In this document: positions 33,206-43,957 of the stretch, piece by piece
How the letters are laid out: each line of letters opens with the position of its first letter
Position numbering within the stretch: position 1 is the stretch's first letter
From: Comamonas piscis
Lineage (GTDB): Bacteria > Pseudomonadota > Gammaproteobacteria > Burkholderiales > Burkholderiaceae_C
Direction of reading: 5' to 3'
Length of the DNA stretch: 64,000 nt
Assembly (NCBI RefSeq): GCF_014109725.1
Contig: NZ_CP058554.1
Coordinates: 3,224,001-3,288,000, forward strand
Translations under genes and position numbers: made by a program
The notes under the pieces: generated by a model
Told to the model about the DNA's origin: nothing
The model's database searches: none
The model's input: the letters and a program-made list of their open reading frames with translations, nothing else

Positions 33206-34663
33206 TCAGGCATCAGGCATGATCGCATCAGCCCAGTCGTAAAGGGCGCCCAGAATCTCTTCGGCGCGCTCATCGGAGGTTTCCTGCAGCTGGTCGATTT
33301 CTGCAAACATCTGCTCGGCCGTGCGCGCACCGCCCAGGCCCTCGTGCAAAAAGGCGATGCGCAGTTCTTGCCAGCGCTGCTGCTCTTCCGCGTTTAGCGA
33401 ATCCGGAAAGTTGCGGGCGCGGTAGCGGAACAGCAGCTCATGCAGGCGCGCATCGTCAAAGCCGGGCTTGGCGACGGCCAGCTCCTGCGGGTGCATATCG
33501 ATCAGCTGGTTCAGGCGGCGGCGGTCGGCCTGGCCGATAAAGCCGCCGTACAGGTCCTGGTCCACATCCACCCCTTGCAGCGGCGGGCGGTCAAACACGG
33601 CAGCCCAGGTGGCGCTCATGTCGGGCAGGTCGCGGGCAATGGCGGCATGGCGCATGGCTTGTTCGATGTCGATGTGCCAGCGGGCCGCCTGCTCGGCGCT
33701 CAAGGTGCGCAGGCTGCTGACCACCATCGGCGACTTGTTCAGGTGCACGGTCTTGATCGGCAGCCGCGTGGTACCTTCGGGCAAATCGGCCGTGGCGCTG
33801 AACATGCGCAGGCGCATTTCATCGACCGACATCTCCGCCAGGTGGCTCGGGTCCTGCGACAGGTCCCAGGCGATGATCTCGTTCTTGTTGGTGGGGTGTT
33901 GGGCCAGTGGCCAGGCCACCGCGATGCAGCCACGGTCGACACCGTACATGCCAGAGACATGCAGAAAAGGCCGTGCATTGGCAGGCGTCGCCGGCAGTGC
34001 CAGCTCCTGCATCACGCGGTCTTTCTTGTGCAGGCCCAGCGCAAAATCAAACAGGCGCGGTTGCAGGCGCTTGATCAGGCGCGCCAAGCCAATGGTGGCG
34101 CGCACATCGCTGAGCGCATCGTGGGCAGATTCATGCAGGATGCCGTTGGCGCGGGCCAGGTCTTCGAGCTTGAAGCTGACCGAGCCGTCCTCTTTTTGGG
34201 GCCACTCGATGCCCTCGGGGCGCAGCGCATAGACCATGCGGACAACGTCGAGCAGATCCCAGCGGCCGCAGCCGTTTTGCCATTCACGGGCATAGGGGTC
34301 GCGCAGGTTGCGCCACAGCATGTAGCGGGTAACTTCGTCGTCAAAACGGATGGTGTTGTAGCCCACGCCGATGGTCCCGGGGCGGCCCAACTCGGCCTCG
34401 ACGGCGGCGGCAAACTGCTGCTCGGGCACTCCCTGTTCCATGCAGTGCTGCGGCGTCAGCCCGGTGATCAGGCTGGCTTGGGGGCTGGGCAGGTAATCCA
34501 GCGCAGGCTGGCAGTACAGCATGACCGGCTCGCCAATCTCGTTGAGGTCCATGTCCGTGCGGATGCCGGCAAACTGGGCGGGACGGTCCTGGCGCGGCAC
34601 GGCGCCAAAGGTTTCATAGTCATGCCAGAAAAAGCTGGCGGAGGCGGACGAGGAATTCTGCAT
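33206..34663 (-). CDS. sbcB: Exodeoxyribonuclease I
   Basis: 3'-5' exonuclease on single-stranded DNA, acting in mismatch repair and recombination. It has 485 residues. The DEDD exonuclease motifs are FFWHDYETFGAVPRQDRPAQ (motif I, ~residue 10), GYNTIRFDDEVTRY (II), and SAHDALSDVRATIGLARL (III). The C-terminal ExoI domains include HLNKSPMVVSSLRTLS. The ATG at 34663 matches family starts; the frame extends into cls, but that part is not homologous. It lies just downstream of cls on the same strand and may share its transcript. Confidence 0.95.
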   Translation of the reverse strand: MQNSSSASASFFWHDYETFGAVPRQDRPAQFAGIRTDMDLNEIGEPVMLYCQPALDYLPSPQASLITGLTPQHCMEQGVPEQQFAAAVEAELGRPGTIGVGYNTIRFDDEVTRYMLWRNLRDPYAREWQNGCGRWDLLDVVRMVYALRPEGIEWPQKEDGSVSFKLEDLARANGILHESAHDALSDVRATIGLARLIKRLQPRLFDFALGLHKKDRVMQELALPATPANARPFLHVSGMYGVDRGCIAVAWPLAQHPTNKNEIIAWDLSQDPSHLAEMSVDEMRLRMFSATADLPEGTTRLPIKTVHLNKSPMVVSSLRTLSAEQAARWHIDIEQAMRHAAIARDLPDMSATWAAVFDRPPLQGVDVDQDLYGGFIGQADRRRLNQLIDMHPQELAVAKPGFDDARLHELLFRYRARNFPDSLNAEEQQRWQELRIAFLHEGLGGARTAEQMFAEIDQLQETSDERAEEILGALYDWADAIMPDA

Positions 34664-34716
34664 GCCCGCTAGTATGCCTGCTCCGGTCGCCTCTACAGAC
34701 AAGCGTGGACCCGCAA

Positions 34717-36171
34717 CTACAACAGCGGTGAACACAGCCGCGCGATGGAATCGCCCAGCCGCAACAAAAACCGCTGCTTGCGGCGCGTGGGCACCTGCTT
34801 GGAGCGCATCAGGTCGGTGTTGAACTGGTCCTGCAGCCGGGCATTCAGCTCAGTCCCATAGCCAATCGCACAGACTTCATAGTTCAGGCGAAAGCTGCGG
34901 TTGTCGAAGTTGGCGGTGCCGATGATGGTCAGGTCGTCATCGACCACCAAGGTCTTGGAATGCAGCATGCGGGCGCTGTATTCATAGACCTTGGCACCGG
35001 CGCTGATCAGCTCTTCGTAATAAGAGCGGGCCGCTGCGGTGACAAAGATGGAATCGGATTTCTCCGGCACCAGCAGCCGCACATCGACGCCGCGCAGCGC
35101 AGCGCTGGTCAGCGCATACATGGCAGGCTCGGTAGGCACAAAGTACGGTGTCGTCAGCCACACCCGCACGGTGGCGGACTGGATGGCGGCCACATGGGCC
35201 CGGTGGATGGGCTCGGTGGGGTTGTCCGGGCCAGAGCTCACCAGCTGCATCGCATGGCTGCCATCGGGCAGGTCGGGCAGCAGCAAGTCCAGGTTGGCGG
35301 GCATGTCCTGCGTGGATTTTTCGAGCGCATAGGCCCAGTCTTCCAAAAAGGTGGTCTGCAGCCAGGTGACGATGGGGCCGGCCATGCGCAGGTGCACATC
35401 GTGGTAGGCATCGGTGTTGACCCGGCGGTCTTCCTCGTCGGTGATATTGACCCCGCCGGTAAAGCCGATCTGGCCATCGACCACCAGGATCTTGCGGTGG
35501 GTGCGGAAGTTGATGACCGGGCGCAGCCGCCTGCCGATGCGTGTGGGGTGGAACACCGCAAACTCGCCTCCAGCCGCCAGCAAGGGCGCGATGAACTTGC
35601 GGTTGACCCGCTTGGAGCCCAGCGCATCGACCAGCATGCGCACCTTGACCCCCGCCTTGGCCCGCTCGATCAGCGCATCGCGCAGGCGGGTGCCCGTCTG
35701 GTCGGGCTCGTAAATATAGTATTCCAGGTGTACATGGTGCTGGGCCTGCGCCACGTCCTCCAGAATGCGGTCGAAAGTGGCGGCGCCGCCGCTCAGCAGT
35801 TCCACACTCTGGGCCGATGTAATGGGGAAACCACTGGTGGCCTCGACCAGCTTGACCATCTCGCGCAGCTGCGTGGGCGCCAGAGGCTGGCCATCGCGGA
35901 TGCGGCGCGTGGTCTCGCGCACATGGTTCTTGTTGCGGGCGCGCAGGCGCTTGATGCGCTGGCGCTTCATCCGCTGCGGGCCGATGAAGTAGTACACAAT
36001 CAGCCCCACCACCGGCAAGGAGCCCATGGACAGCAGCCAGCCCAAGGTGGCTACCGGCGCCCTGCGCTGCATCAGAATCCAGATACCCACCACCCCCAGA
36101 TAAAGGGGCCAGATCACGGACAGCAACGCAACGATGTTTTCCTTGGTCAGATACTGAGATAACGACGCCAC
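34717..36171 (-). CDS. cls: Cardiolipin synthase (phospholipase D family), GTG start
   Basis: Membrane enzyme that condenses two phosphatidylglycerols into cardiolipin and glycerol. Two N-terminal hydrophobic segments (IVALLSVIWPLYLGVVGIWI and ATLGWLLSMGSLPVVGLIVY) precede two HKD motifs: THRKILVVDGQIGFTGG (~residue 230) and HSKTLVVDDDLTIIGTANFD (~410). I choose GTG at 36171 because AGGAG lies about 10 nt upstream and it gives 484 residues, the family norm. The upstream ATG at 36219 lacks a ribosome binding site, and extending to 36279 would cross the clpA terminator hairpin. Confidence 0.9.
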   Translation of the reverse strand: MASLSQYLTKENIVALLSVIWPLYLGVVGIWILMQRRAPVATLGWLLSMGSLPVVGLIVYYFIGPQRMKRQRIKRLRARNKNHVRETTRRIRDGQPLAPTQLREMVKLVEATSGFPITSAQSVELLSGGAATFDRILEDVAQAQHHVHLEYYIYEPDQTGTRLRDALIERAKAGVKVRMLVDALGSKRVNRKFIAPLLAAGGEFAVFHPTRIGRRLRPVINFRTHRKILVVDGQIGFTGGVNITDEEDRRVNTDAYHDVHLRMAGPIVTWLQTTFLEDWAYALEKSTQDMPANLDLLLPDLPDGSHAMQLVSSGPDNPTEPIHRAHVAAIQSATVRVWLTTPYFVPTEPAMYALTSAALRGVDVRLLVPEKSDSIFVTAAARSYYEELISAGAKVYEYSARMLHSKTLVVDDDLTIIGTANFDNRSFRLNYEVCAIGYGTELNARLQDQFNTDLMRSKQVPTRRKQRFLLRLGDSIARLCSPLL

Positions 36172-36236
36172 AGCACCCTGCTCCTGTTGATGGGACCGCC
36201 CAGTGTAGCTTGCCTGCATGACAGCTGAGCGCAATA

Positions 36237-36262
36237 AAAAACAGCCGCAAGCGGCTGTTTTT
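36237..36262 (-). terminator. Terminator of clpA
   Basis: Stem AAAAACAGCCGC with GCGGCTGTTTTT around AA, starting 20 nt beyond the clpA stop codon, with T-rich flanks on both strands. Confidence 0.85.
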
Positions 36263-36281
36263 GGGAGTGTCGATAGCAAGC

Positions 36282-38624
<2,343 letters not shown>

Positions 38625-38687
38625 TTGAAACTCCTTTTTTGCTTGCCAAATACACTCAACTTGCTTCTAGATGAGGACCAGTTTCCG

Positions 38688-39053
38688 TTATTCAACAGGC
38701 TCTGATACTGCTTGAAGCGGATGGCCTGCGCCATTGGCGGCGTCCATCACCAACGCCACCTTGGTTTCAGCGATCTCATGCGAATACACACCGCATACCC
38801 CTTTCCCGTCCAAATGGATCTTCAGCATGATCTGGGTGGCCGCCTCGCGGCTCTTGCCAAAAAAATGCTGCAGCACCTCGATCACAAACTCCATCGGGGT
38901 GAAATCGTCATTGAGCATGACCACCTGGTACATCTTGGGTGGTTCCACCCGCTGCGCAATGCGCTCGACCACCAAGGCGCCCCCACCGTCCTCCGGTGTT
39001 TGGGGCTTGGCAGGCAGATTCGGCGAGGGAGGAACAACAGGTTTCGTGGCCAT
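38688..39053 (-). CDS. clpS: ATP-dependent Clp protease adaptor ClpS
   Basis: Adaptor that binds N-terminal destabilising residues and delivers substrates to ClpA. It has 121 residues with a Pro-rich flexible N-terminus (~1-35) and the conserved core PKMYQVVMLNDDFTPMEFVI, then EAATQIMLKIHLDGKGVCGV and EIAETKVALV. The substrate-pocket residues (NDDxT, His in HLDG) are present. The ATG at 39053 (MATKPV) or 39062 is possible. It is first in the clpS-clpA operon, with a sigma32-like promoter upstream. Confidence 0.96.
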   Translation of the reverse strand: MATKPVVPPSPNLPAKPQTPEDGGGALVVERIAQRVEPPKMYQVVMLNDDFTPMEFVIEVLQHFFGKSREAATQIMLKIHLDGKGVCGVYSHEIAETKVALVMDAANGAGHPLQAVSEPVE

Positions 39054-39091
39054 TGAGATCATTCTATAAGGCTAAATTTCCACATGAACAA

Positions 39092-39119
39092 AGATGGTGA
39101 TGCTTTTATGAACTTCAAT
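39092..39119 (-). promoter_or_regulatory. Possible heat-shock (sigma32-like) promoter of clpSA
   Basis: On the minus strand ATTGAAG (39119-39113), a 14-nt spacer and ACCATCT (39098-39092) resemble the CTTGAAA/CCCATNT consensus. The predicted transcript start lies about 25 nt before clpS. Confidence 0.35.
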
Positions 39120-39153
39120 ACGGCTGCGCCAGCAACTACTGGCGCAGCCGTTT
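39119..39153 (-). terminator. Hairpin (probable terminator) between dnaE and clpS
   Basis: Perfect 12-bp stem CGGCTGCGCCAG (39121-39132) with CTGGCGCAGCCG (39139-39150) and a 6-nt loop, 23 nt after the dnaE stop. There is no long T-run on the minus strand, so termination may be incomplete. Confidence 0.6.
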
Positions 39154-39175
39154 GACAGCCCGTGTAAGCAGCCCG

Positions 39176-42100
39176 TCAGGCCATGCTTTCGTATACGATT
39201 TTGATGGCTTCGTGGCCCGCTTCCTGGGACCAGGCGGCCATCGCCTGGTCACTGGGGAAAAAGCGCGCGGCATCGCCCAGATTGAGCTCCACACCGGCCC
39301 GGCCATCGCCCTGGCCGCAGACCACGCCCAGGCGGATCTTGAGGCCGTGGCGCAGCACACCTTCGTCGGTGCGCTCCTCGACTGCGGGAAACTCCTGAAT
39401 CAAGCGCGCAACATCGGGTTGGTGACGATCGGTGTTGACCAGCAGGTAGCGGCCAAAGCGCGCCCGGGCCTCGGCCAGGCCCCAGACATGTTGGGCCTTG
39501 GCGCGCAGGCCACCGCTGAATCGGTCCAGGCCGACGCGGGCGCTCAAGATGACGAACTCGTCGTCCTTGAGTTGCTCCTTGTGGCGGCTCCAGGTGGCTT
39601 CGTCGATTGAGCCTTCGATGACCGCAGATTTGTCGTCGATCTTGAACAGCACCATCTTGCCCCGCTGGCCATTGATGACCCGCAGCTCGCTGATGATGCC
39701 GGCCACCGTCTGGGGCTCGCGGCTGTCCTTGAGCTGGGCGATGGGGGTACGCACAAATTGGCGCACTTCCAGCTCCACCTCGTCAAACAGATGGCCCGAC
39801 AGGTAAAAGCCGATGGCGGTCTTCTCCAACACCAAGCGCTCCTTGATGCCCCAAGGCAGCACATCGGCCAGCGGTGGCTCCTGGGTGCTGGAGCCCAAGG
39901 TGTCATCGCCCATCATGTCAAACAGGCCACCCTGGTTGGCATTGGCATGGGTGGTGGCGGCAAATTCAAAGGCCACATCAACCGATTCCAGCAGCGACCG
40001 GCGGTTGAGCTGGATATTGTCAAAAGCACCACCCTTGATCAGCGCCTCGACCGTGCGCTTGTTGATCCGGCTGCGGTCCACCCGCAGGCAGAAGTCAAAC
40101 AGGCTCTTGAAGGGGCCCTTGGTGTCGCCCTGCGGGCCCGTGCCCTGGCCTTCACGCGCGGCCACGATCGCCTCAATGGCGGCCTGGCCCGTGCCCTTGA
40201 TGGCGCCCAGGCCGTAGCGGATGACCTTGTCAGTCACCGGCTCAAAACGGTGGCGGCCCCGGTTCACATCGGGCATTTCGAAGGTCACGCCCATCTTCAG
40301 CGCGTCCTCGTACAGCACCTTGAGCTTGTCGGTGTTGTCCATTTCCACGGTCATATTGCCGCAGTAGAACTCTGCCGTGTAGTGCACCTTGAGCCAGCCG
40401 GTGTGGTAGGCCAGCAGCGAATAAGCAGCGGCGTGCGACTTATTAAAGCCGTAGCCCGCAAACTTCTCCATCAAATCGAAGACTTCGTCGGCCTTGGCCT
40501 CGTCGATGCCGATCTTGGAGGCACCCTCACGGAAGGTGGCGCGGTGCTGCACCATCTCCTCGACTTTTTTCTTGCCCATCGCGCGGCGCAGCAAGTCGGC
40601 GCCGCCCAGGCTGTAGCCTCCCAGAATCTGGGCGGTCTGCATCACCTGCTCCTGGTAGACCATGATGCCGTAGGTCTCGGACAGCACTTTTTCTACCAGC
40701 GGATGCGGGTACTCCACCACTTCCTTGCCGTGCTTGCGCGCTACAAAGCTGGGTATCAGGTCCATCGGGCCCGGGCGGTAAAGCGCATTGAGCGCAATCA
40801 GGTCTTCCAGCCGGCTGGGCTTGGCTTCCTTGAGCATCTGCTGCATGCCGCGCGATTCAAACTGGAACACGGCCTCGGTCTTGCCGGCCGAGAACAGCTG
40901 GTAGGTGCGGGCATCGTCGAGCGGAATGGTTTCGAACTGGAAGTTTTCCTGCCCCTTATGGCGCTGGATGATGAATTCCCGGGCGATCTCCAAAATGGTC
41001 AAGGTGGCCAGACCCAAGAAGTCAAACTTGACCAGGCCCACCGACTCCACATCGTCCTTGTCATACATGGCCACTGCCGAGGTGCTGCCCGGCTGCTGGT
41101 AGAGCGGACAAAAATCGGTCAGCTTGCCCGGGGCAATCACCACGCCACCGGCGTGCATGCCGATATTGCGGGTCATGCCTTCGAGCTTTTGCGCCATCTC
41201 GATCAGGGTCTTGACGTCCTCTTCCTTCTCGATTCGCTCGGCGAGCACCGGCTCTTCCTTGATGGCATAGGTGTACTTGTCGCCCTCCTTGGGCGGATTG
41301 GGCGGGTACTTGAGGGTGACGTGCAGGCCCGGCTTGTTCGGGATCAGCTTGGAGATGCCATCGCAAAAGCCATAGCCCATGTCGAGCGCCCGGCCCACAT
41401 CGCGGATCGCTGCGCGCGCGGCCATGGTGCCGAAGGTGGCAATCTGGCTCACCGCATTGCGGCCGTAGAGATCCTTCACATAGTCGATCACCCGGTCGCG
41501 GTTGGCCTGACAAAAGTCCACGTCAAAGTCGGGCATCGAGACGCGTTCTGGGTTCAGGAAACGCTCGAACAGCAGGTTGTAGTGGATGGGGTCAAGGTCG
41601 GTGATCTTGAGCACATAAGCCACCAGCGAGCCAGCCCCCGATCCCCGGCCCGGGCCGACCGGGCAGCCATTTTTCTTGGCCCAGTTGATAAAGTCCGCCA
41701 CGATCAGGAAGTAGCCGGGAAAGCCCATCTTCAAGATGATGCCCAGCTCAAAATCCAGGCGCTCGATGTATTTGGGCCGTTCGGCGTCCCGTTTGGCTTC
41801 TTTGGGAAACAGCAGTTGCAGGCGCACTTCCAGTCCCTCCAACGAAAGCTGACGGAAGTACGCGTCAATGGGCATGCCATTGGGCGTCGGGAAATCCGGC
41901 AGAAAGTACTTGCCCAGCTGCAAGGTCACGCTGCAACGCTGGGCGATCTGCGCGGTATTGGCCAGCGCGCTGGGCAGATCAGCAAACAAGGCCTCCATCT
42001 CGGCGGCGGTCTTCAGGTACTGGTCACGGGTAAAGCGTTTGATGCGCTTTTTGTTGCCCAGGGTCTCACCCTCGGCAATACAGACGCGGGCTTCATGCGA

Positions 42101-42721
42101 TTCAAAATCGGCCGGCTTGCCAAACTGCACCGGGTGGGTGGCGACCACCGGCAGCTTCAGGTTGGCGGCCAACGCCACCGCCGCAGTGACGTGGGCTTCA
42201 TCATCGGCACGGCCAGCGCGCTGAAGCTCGATATAAAAGCGGTGCGGGAACATGTTGGCCAGCCGCAGTGCTGCGCCACGCGCCGCTTTCTCGTCGCCAC
42301 GCACCAAGGCCTGCCCCACCGGGCCGGCCTGCGCACCCGACAGCACCACCAAGCCCTCGGACAGCTCCTGCAGCCAGGCCCAGGTGCACTGCGGCTGTGC
42401 CTTGACGGTGTCGGCCATCCAGATGCGGGCCAGAATTTCAGACAGATTGAGGTAGCCCTGCTGGCTCTGGATGAGCACGATGATGCGCGACAGCGGGCCG
42501 CCTGCCACCTCGGACTCCAGGGTCAACTCGGCACCCAGCAGCGGTTTGACACCTGCGCCGCGCCCGGCTTTGTAAAACTTGATGGCGCCAAACAGGCTGT
42601 TCAGGTCGGTGAGCGCCATTGCCGGCTGGCCATCACCCGCAGCAAACTTGATCAAATCGCCAATGCGATTGGTGCTGTCAACGATGGAAAACTCGGAATG
42701 GATGCGAAGGTGTACGAACAT
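39176..42721 (-). CDS. dnaE: DNA polymerase III subunit alpha
   Basis: Replicative DNA polymerase catalytic subunit, 1181 residues, the expected DnaE1 length. The N-terminal PHP domain starts MFVHLRIHSEFSIVDSTNR. The polymerase palm contains GCPVGPGRGSGAGSLVAYVL and the catalytic aspartates in MPDFDVDFCQANRDRV (~residue 400). The fingers have LGLATLTILEIAREF, followed by an HhH region (KSHAAAYSLLAYHTGWLKVH) and an OB-fold (TVAGIISELRVINGQRGKM) near residue ~1000. The ATG at 42721 is used; the frame is open upstream, but MFVHLRIHS is the family start. It is divergent from bamD. Confidence 0.98.
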   Translation of the reverse strand: MFVHLRIHSEFSIVDSTNRIGDLIKFAAGDGQPAMALTDLNSLFGAIKFYKAGRGAGVKPLLGAELTLESEVAGGPLSRIIVLIQSQQGYLNLSEILARIWMADTVKAQPQCTWAWLQELSEGLVVLSGAQAGPVGQALVRGDEKAARGAALRLANMFPHRFYIELQRAGRADDEAHVTAAVALAANLKLPVVATHPVQFGKPADFESHEARVCIAEGETLGNKKRIKRFTRDQYLKTAAEMEALFADLPSALANTAQIAQRCSVTLQLGKYFLPDFPTPNGMPIDAYFRQLSLEGLEVRLQLLFPKEAKRDAERPKYIERLDFELGIILKMGFPGYFLIVADFINWAKKNGCPVGPGRGSGAGSLVAYVLKITDLDPIHYNLLFERFLNPERVSMPDFDVDFCQANRDRVIDYVKDLYGRNAVSQIATFGTMAARAAIRDVGRALDMGYGFCDGISKLIPNKPGLHVTLKYPPNPPKEGDKYTYAIKEEPVLAERIEKEEDVKTLIEMAQKLEGMTRNIGMHAGGVVIAPGKLTDFCPLYQQPGSTSAVAMYDKDDVESVGLVKFDFLGLATLTILEIAREFIIQRHKGQENFQFETIPLDDARTYQLFSAGKTEAVFQFESRGMQQMLKEAKPSRLEDLIALNALYRPGPMDLIPSFVARKHGKEVVEYPHPLVEKVLSETYGIMVYQEQVMQTAQILGGYSLGGADLLRRAMGKKKVEEMVQHRATFREGASKIGIDEAKADEVFDLMEKFAGYGFNKSHAAAYSLLAYHTGWLKVHYTAEFYCGNMTVEMDNTDKLKVLYEDALKMGVTFEMPDVNRGRHRFEPVTDKVIRYGLGAIKGTGQAAIEAIVAAREGQGTGPQGDTKGPFKSLFDFCLRVDRSRINKRTVEALIKGGAFDNIQLNRRSLLESVDVAFEFAATTHANANQGGLFDMMGDDTLGSSTQEPPLADVLPWGIKERLVLEKTAIGFYLSGHLFDEVELEVRQFVRTPIAQLKDSREPQTVAGIISELRVINGQRGKMVLFKIDDKSAVIEGSIDEATWSRHKEQLKDDEFVILSARVGLDRFSGGLRAKAQHVWGLAEARARFGRYLLVNTDRHQPDVARLIQEFPAVEERTDEGVLRHGLKIRLGVVCGQGDGRAGVELNLGDAARFFPSDQAMAAWSQEAGHEAIKIVYESMA

Positions 42722-42931
42722 ATCCCTGCATTGTAGGAAAGCCGCAGCACCGTCTGTGCAAACCATGGCATATCTGGCCCGGAATGTTACACAGCCCTAC
42801 TGGCCGCAAGTCCCGGTCTGCGAGGGCGGGCCGCGCGCCGATTACAATGGTCCAGATCAGAGGGCGCGGCACGGGCTGCCCCGCTGCGTGGCTGGCCTTG
42901 CGGCCCCATGCAGTTTTTCAGCTTTCCGTCT

Positions 42932-43759
42932 ATGGATTTCAAGCCAAAAATGCTGTTTGCGTACCCCAAATCGAAGGTTCCCGCTATCGCTTCCGTAGCA
43001 CTTGCCGCTCTGCTGGCAGGCTGTTCATCGACCGATGTGGATCCCACCGCCGGCTGGAGCCCGAACAAGATCTATTCGGAAGCGCGTGACGAAGCCTCAT
43101 CGGGCTCGTTCGACAAAGCCATTCCGCTGTATGAAAAGCTCGAAGGCCGCGCCGCTGGCACCGCCATCGCGCAGCAGGCGCAGCTGGAAAAGGCCTACGC
43201 GCAGTACAAGAGCGGTGAAAAGGCCCAGGCCATCGCCACCTTGGACCGCTTTATCAAGCTCCACCCGGCCAGCGATGGCGTGGACTACGCGCTTTACCTG
43301 AAGGGCCTGGTCAACTTCAACGAGAACCTGGGCCTGTTCTCCTGGGTCTCCAAGCAGGATCTTTCCGAGCGCGACCAGAAGGCGGCCAAGGATTCGTTCG
43401 AATCCTTCCGCGAGCTTTCCACCCGCTTTCCCGAATCCAAGTACACGCCAGACGCTGAAAAGCGCATGCGCTACATCGTCAACTCGCTGGCCCAGTATGA
43501 GGTGCACGTTGCCCGTTACTACTACGAGCGCGGTGCCTACGTTGCTGCGGTGAACCGCGCCCAAAGCGCCATCTCTGACTACAAAGAGGTGCCTGCACAA
43601 GAAGACGCGCTTTACATCCTGATGCTGTCCTACGAGCGCCTGAACATGGCCGACATGGCCGCCGACACCAAGCGCGTGCTGGAAGCCAGCTACCCCAACA
43701 CCCGCCTGCTGGCCAATGGCTTCCGCAAGGAAGAGCGCCCCTGGTGGAAGATGTGGTAA
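42932..43759 (+). CDS. bamD: Outer-membrane assembly lipoprotein BamD
   Basis: Essential lipoprotein of the BAM complex that inserts beta-barrel proteins in the outer membrane. It has 275 residues from the ATG at 42932. A lipoprotein signal ending in LAALLAGC gives the lipidated cysteine. TPR repeats follow: PNKIYSEARDEASSGSFDKA, QLEKAYAQYKSGEKAQAIAT, VDYALYLKGLVNFNENLGL and RYYYERGAYVAAVNRAQSAI. Other in-frame starts are 42908 and 42950, and no ribosome binding site settles the choice. It is monocistronic, divergent from dnaE and convergent with the DinG-family helicase. Confidence 0.94.
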   Translation: MDFKPKMLFAYPKSKVPAIASVALAALLAGCSSTDVDPTAGWSPNKIYSEARDEASSGSFDKAIPLYEKLEGRAAGTAIAQQAQLEKAYAQYKSGEKAQAIATLDRFIKLHPASDGVDYALYLKGLVNFNENLGLFSWVSKQDLSERDQKAAKDSFESFRELSTRFPESKYTPDAEKRMRYIVNSLAQYEVHVARYYYERGAYVAAVNRAQSAISDYKEVPAQEDALYILMLSYERLNMADMAADTKRVLEASYPNTRLLANGFRKEERPWWKMW

Positions 43760-43794
43760 TGCCACGCGCTTGATGCGCAACCGATAGTTCAATA

Positions 43795-43917
43795 AGAGTC
43801 GCTAACACGACCCAGCAAACCGAAGGTTTGCGTTTGAGACTAGGCGCCAAGCCGCAGGCAGTACAGACGTACGACAAGGTTTGGTAACGACGTATCAAGG
43901 GTTGTGTTAGCGGCTCT
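43795..43917. repeat. 123-bp inverted-repeat-bounded intergenic element (MITE-like or structured repeat)
   Basis: Terminal repeats AGAGTCGCTAACACGACCC (43795-43813) and GGGTTGTGTTAGCGGCTCT (43899-43917) are complementary at 17 of 19 positions, and both mismatches would be G-U pairs in RNA. Inside is a perfect hairpin GCAAACC-GAA-GGTTTGC (43815-43831). There is no reading frame. It lies between the convergent 3' ends of bamD and a helicase gene. I recall similar sequences in comamonad genomes, but no second copy occurs in this window. Confidence 0.6.
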
Positions 43918-43956
43918 AAGCGGCTGGTGCAGGGAAAACCTTGCACCAGCCGCTTT
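43918..43956 (-). terminator. Bidirectional terminator between bamD and the helicase gene
   Basis: A 14-bp stem AAGCGGCTGGTGCA (43918-43931) with TGCACCAGCCGCTT (43942-43955). It directly abuts the inverted-repeat element and lies right at the helicase stop. Confidence 0.75.
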
Positions 43957-43957
43957 G

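Noticed and set aside
39758..42736. A 992-codon open frame on the plus strand
   Set aside because: It is antisense to dnaE, His/Gln/Ala-rich and unlike any family; such frames are common opposite GC-rich genes. The same applies to 36534-38534 (opposite clpA) and 13649-15361 (opposite mmsA).
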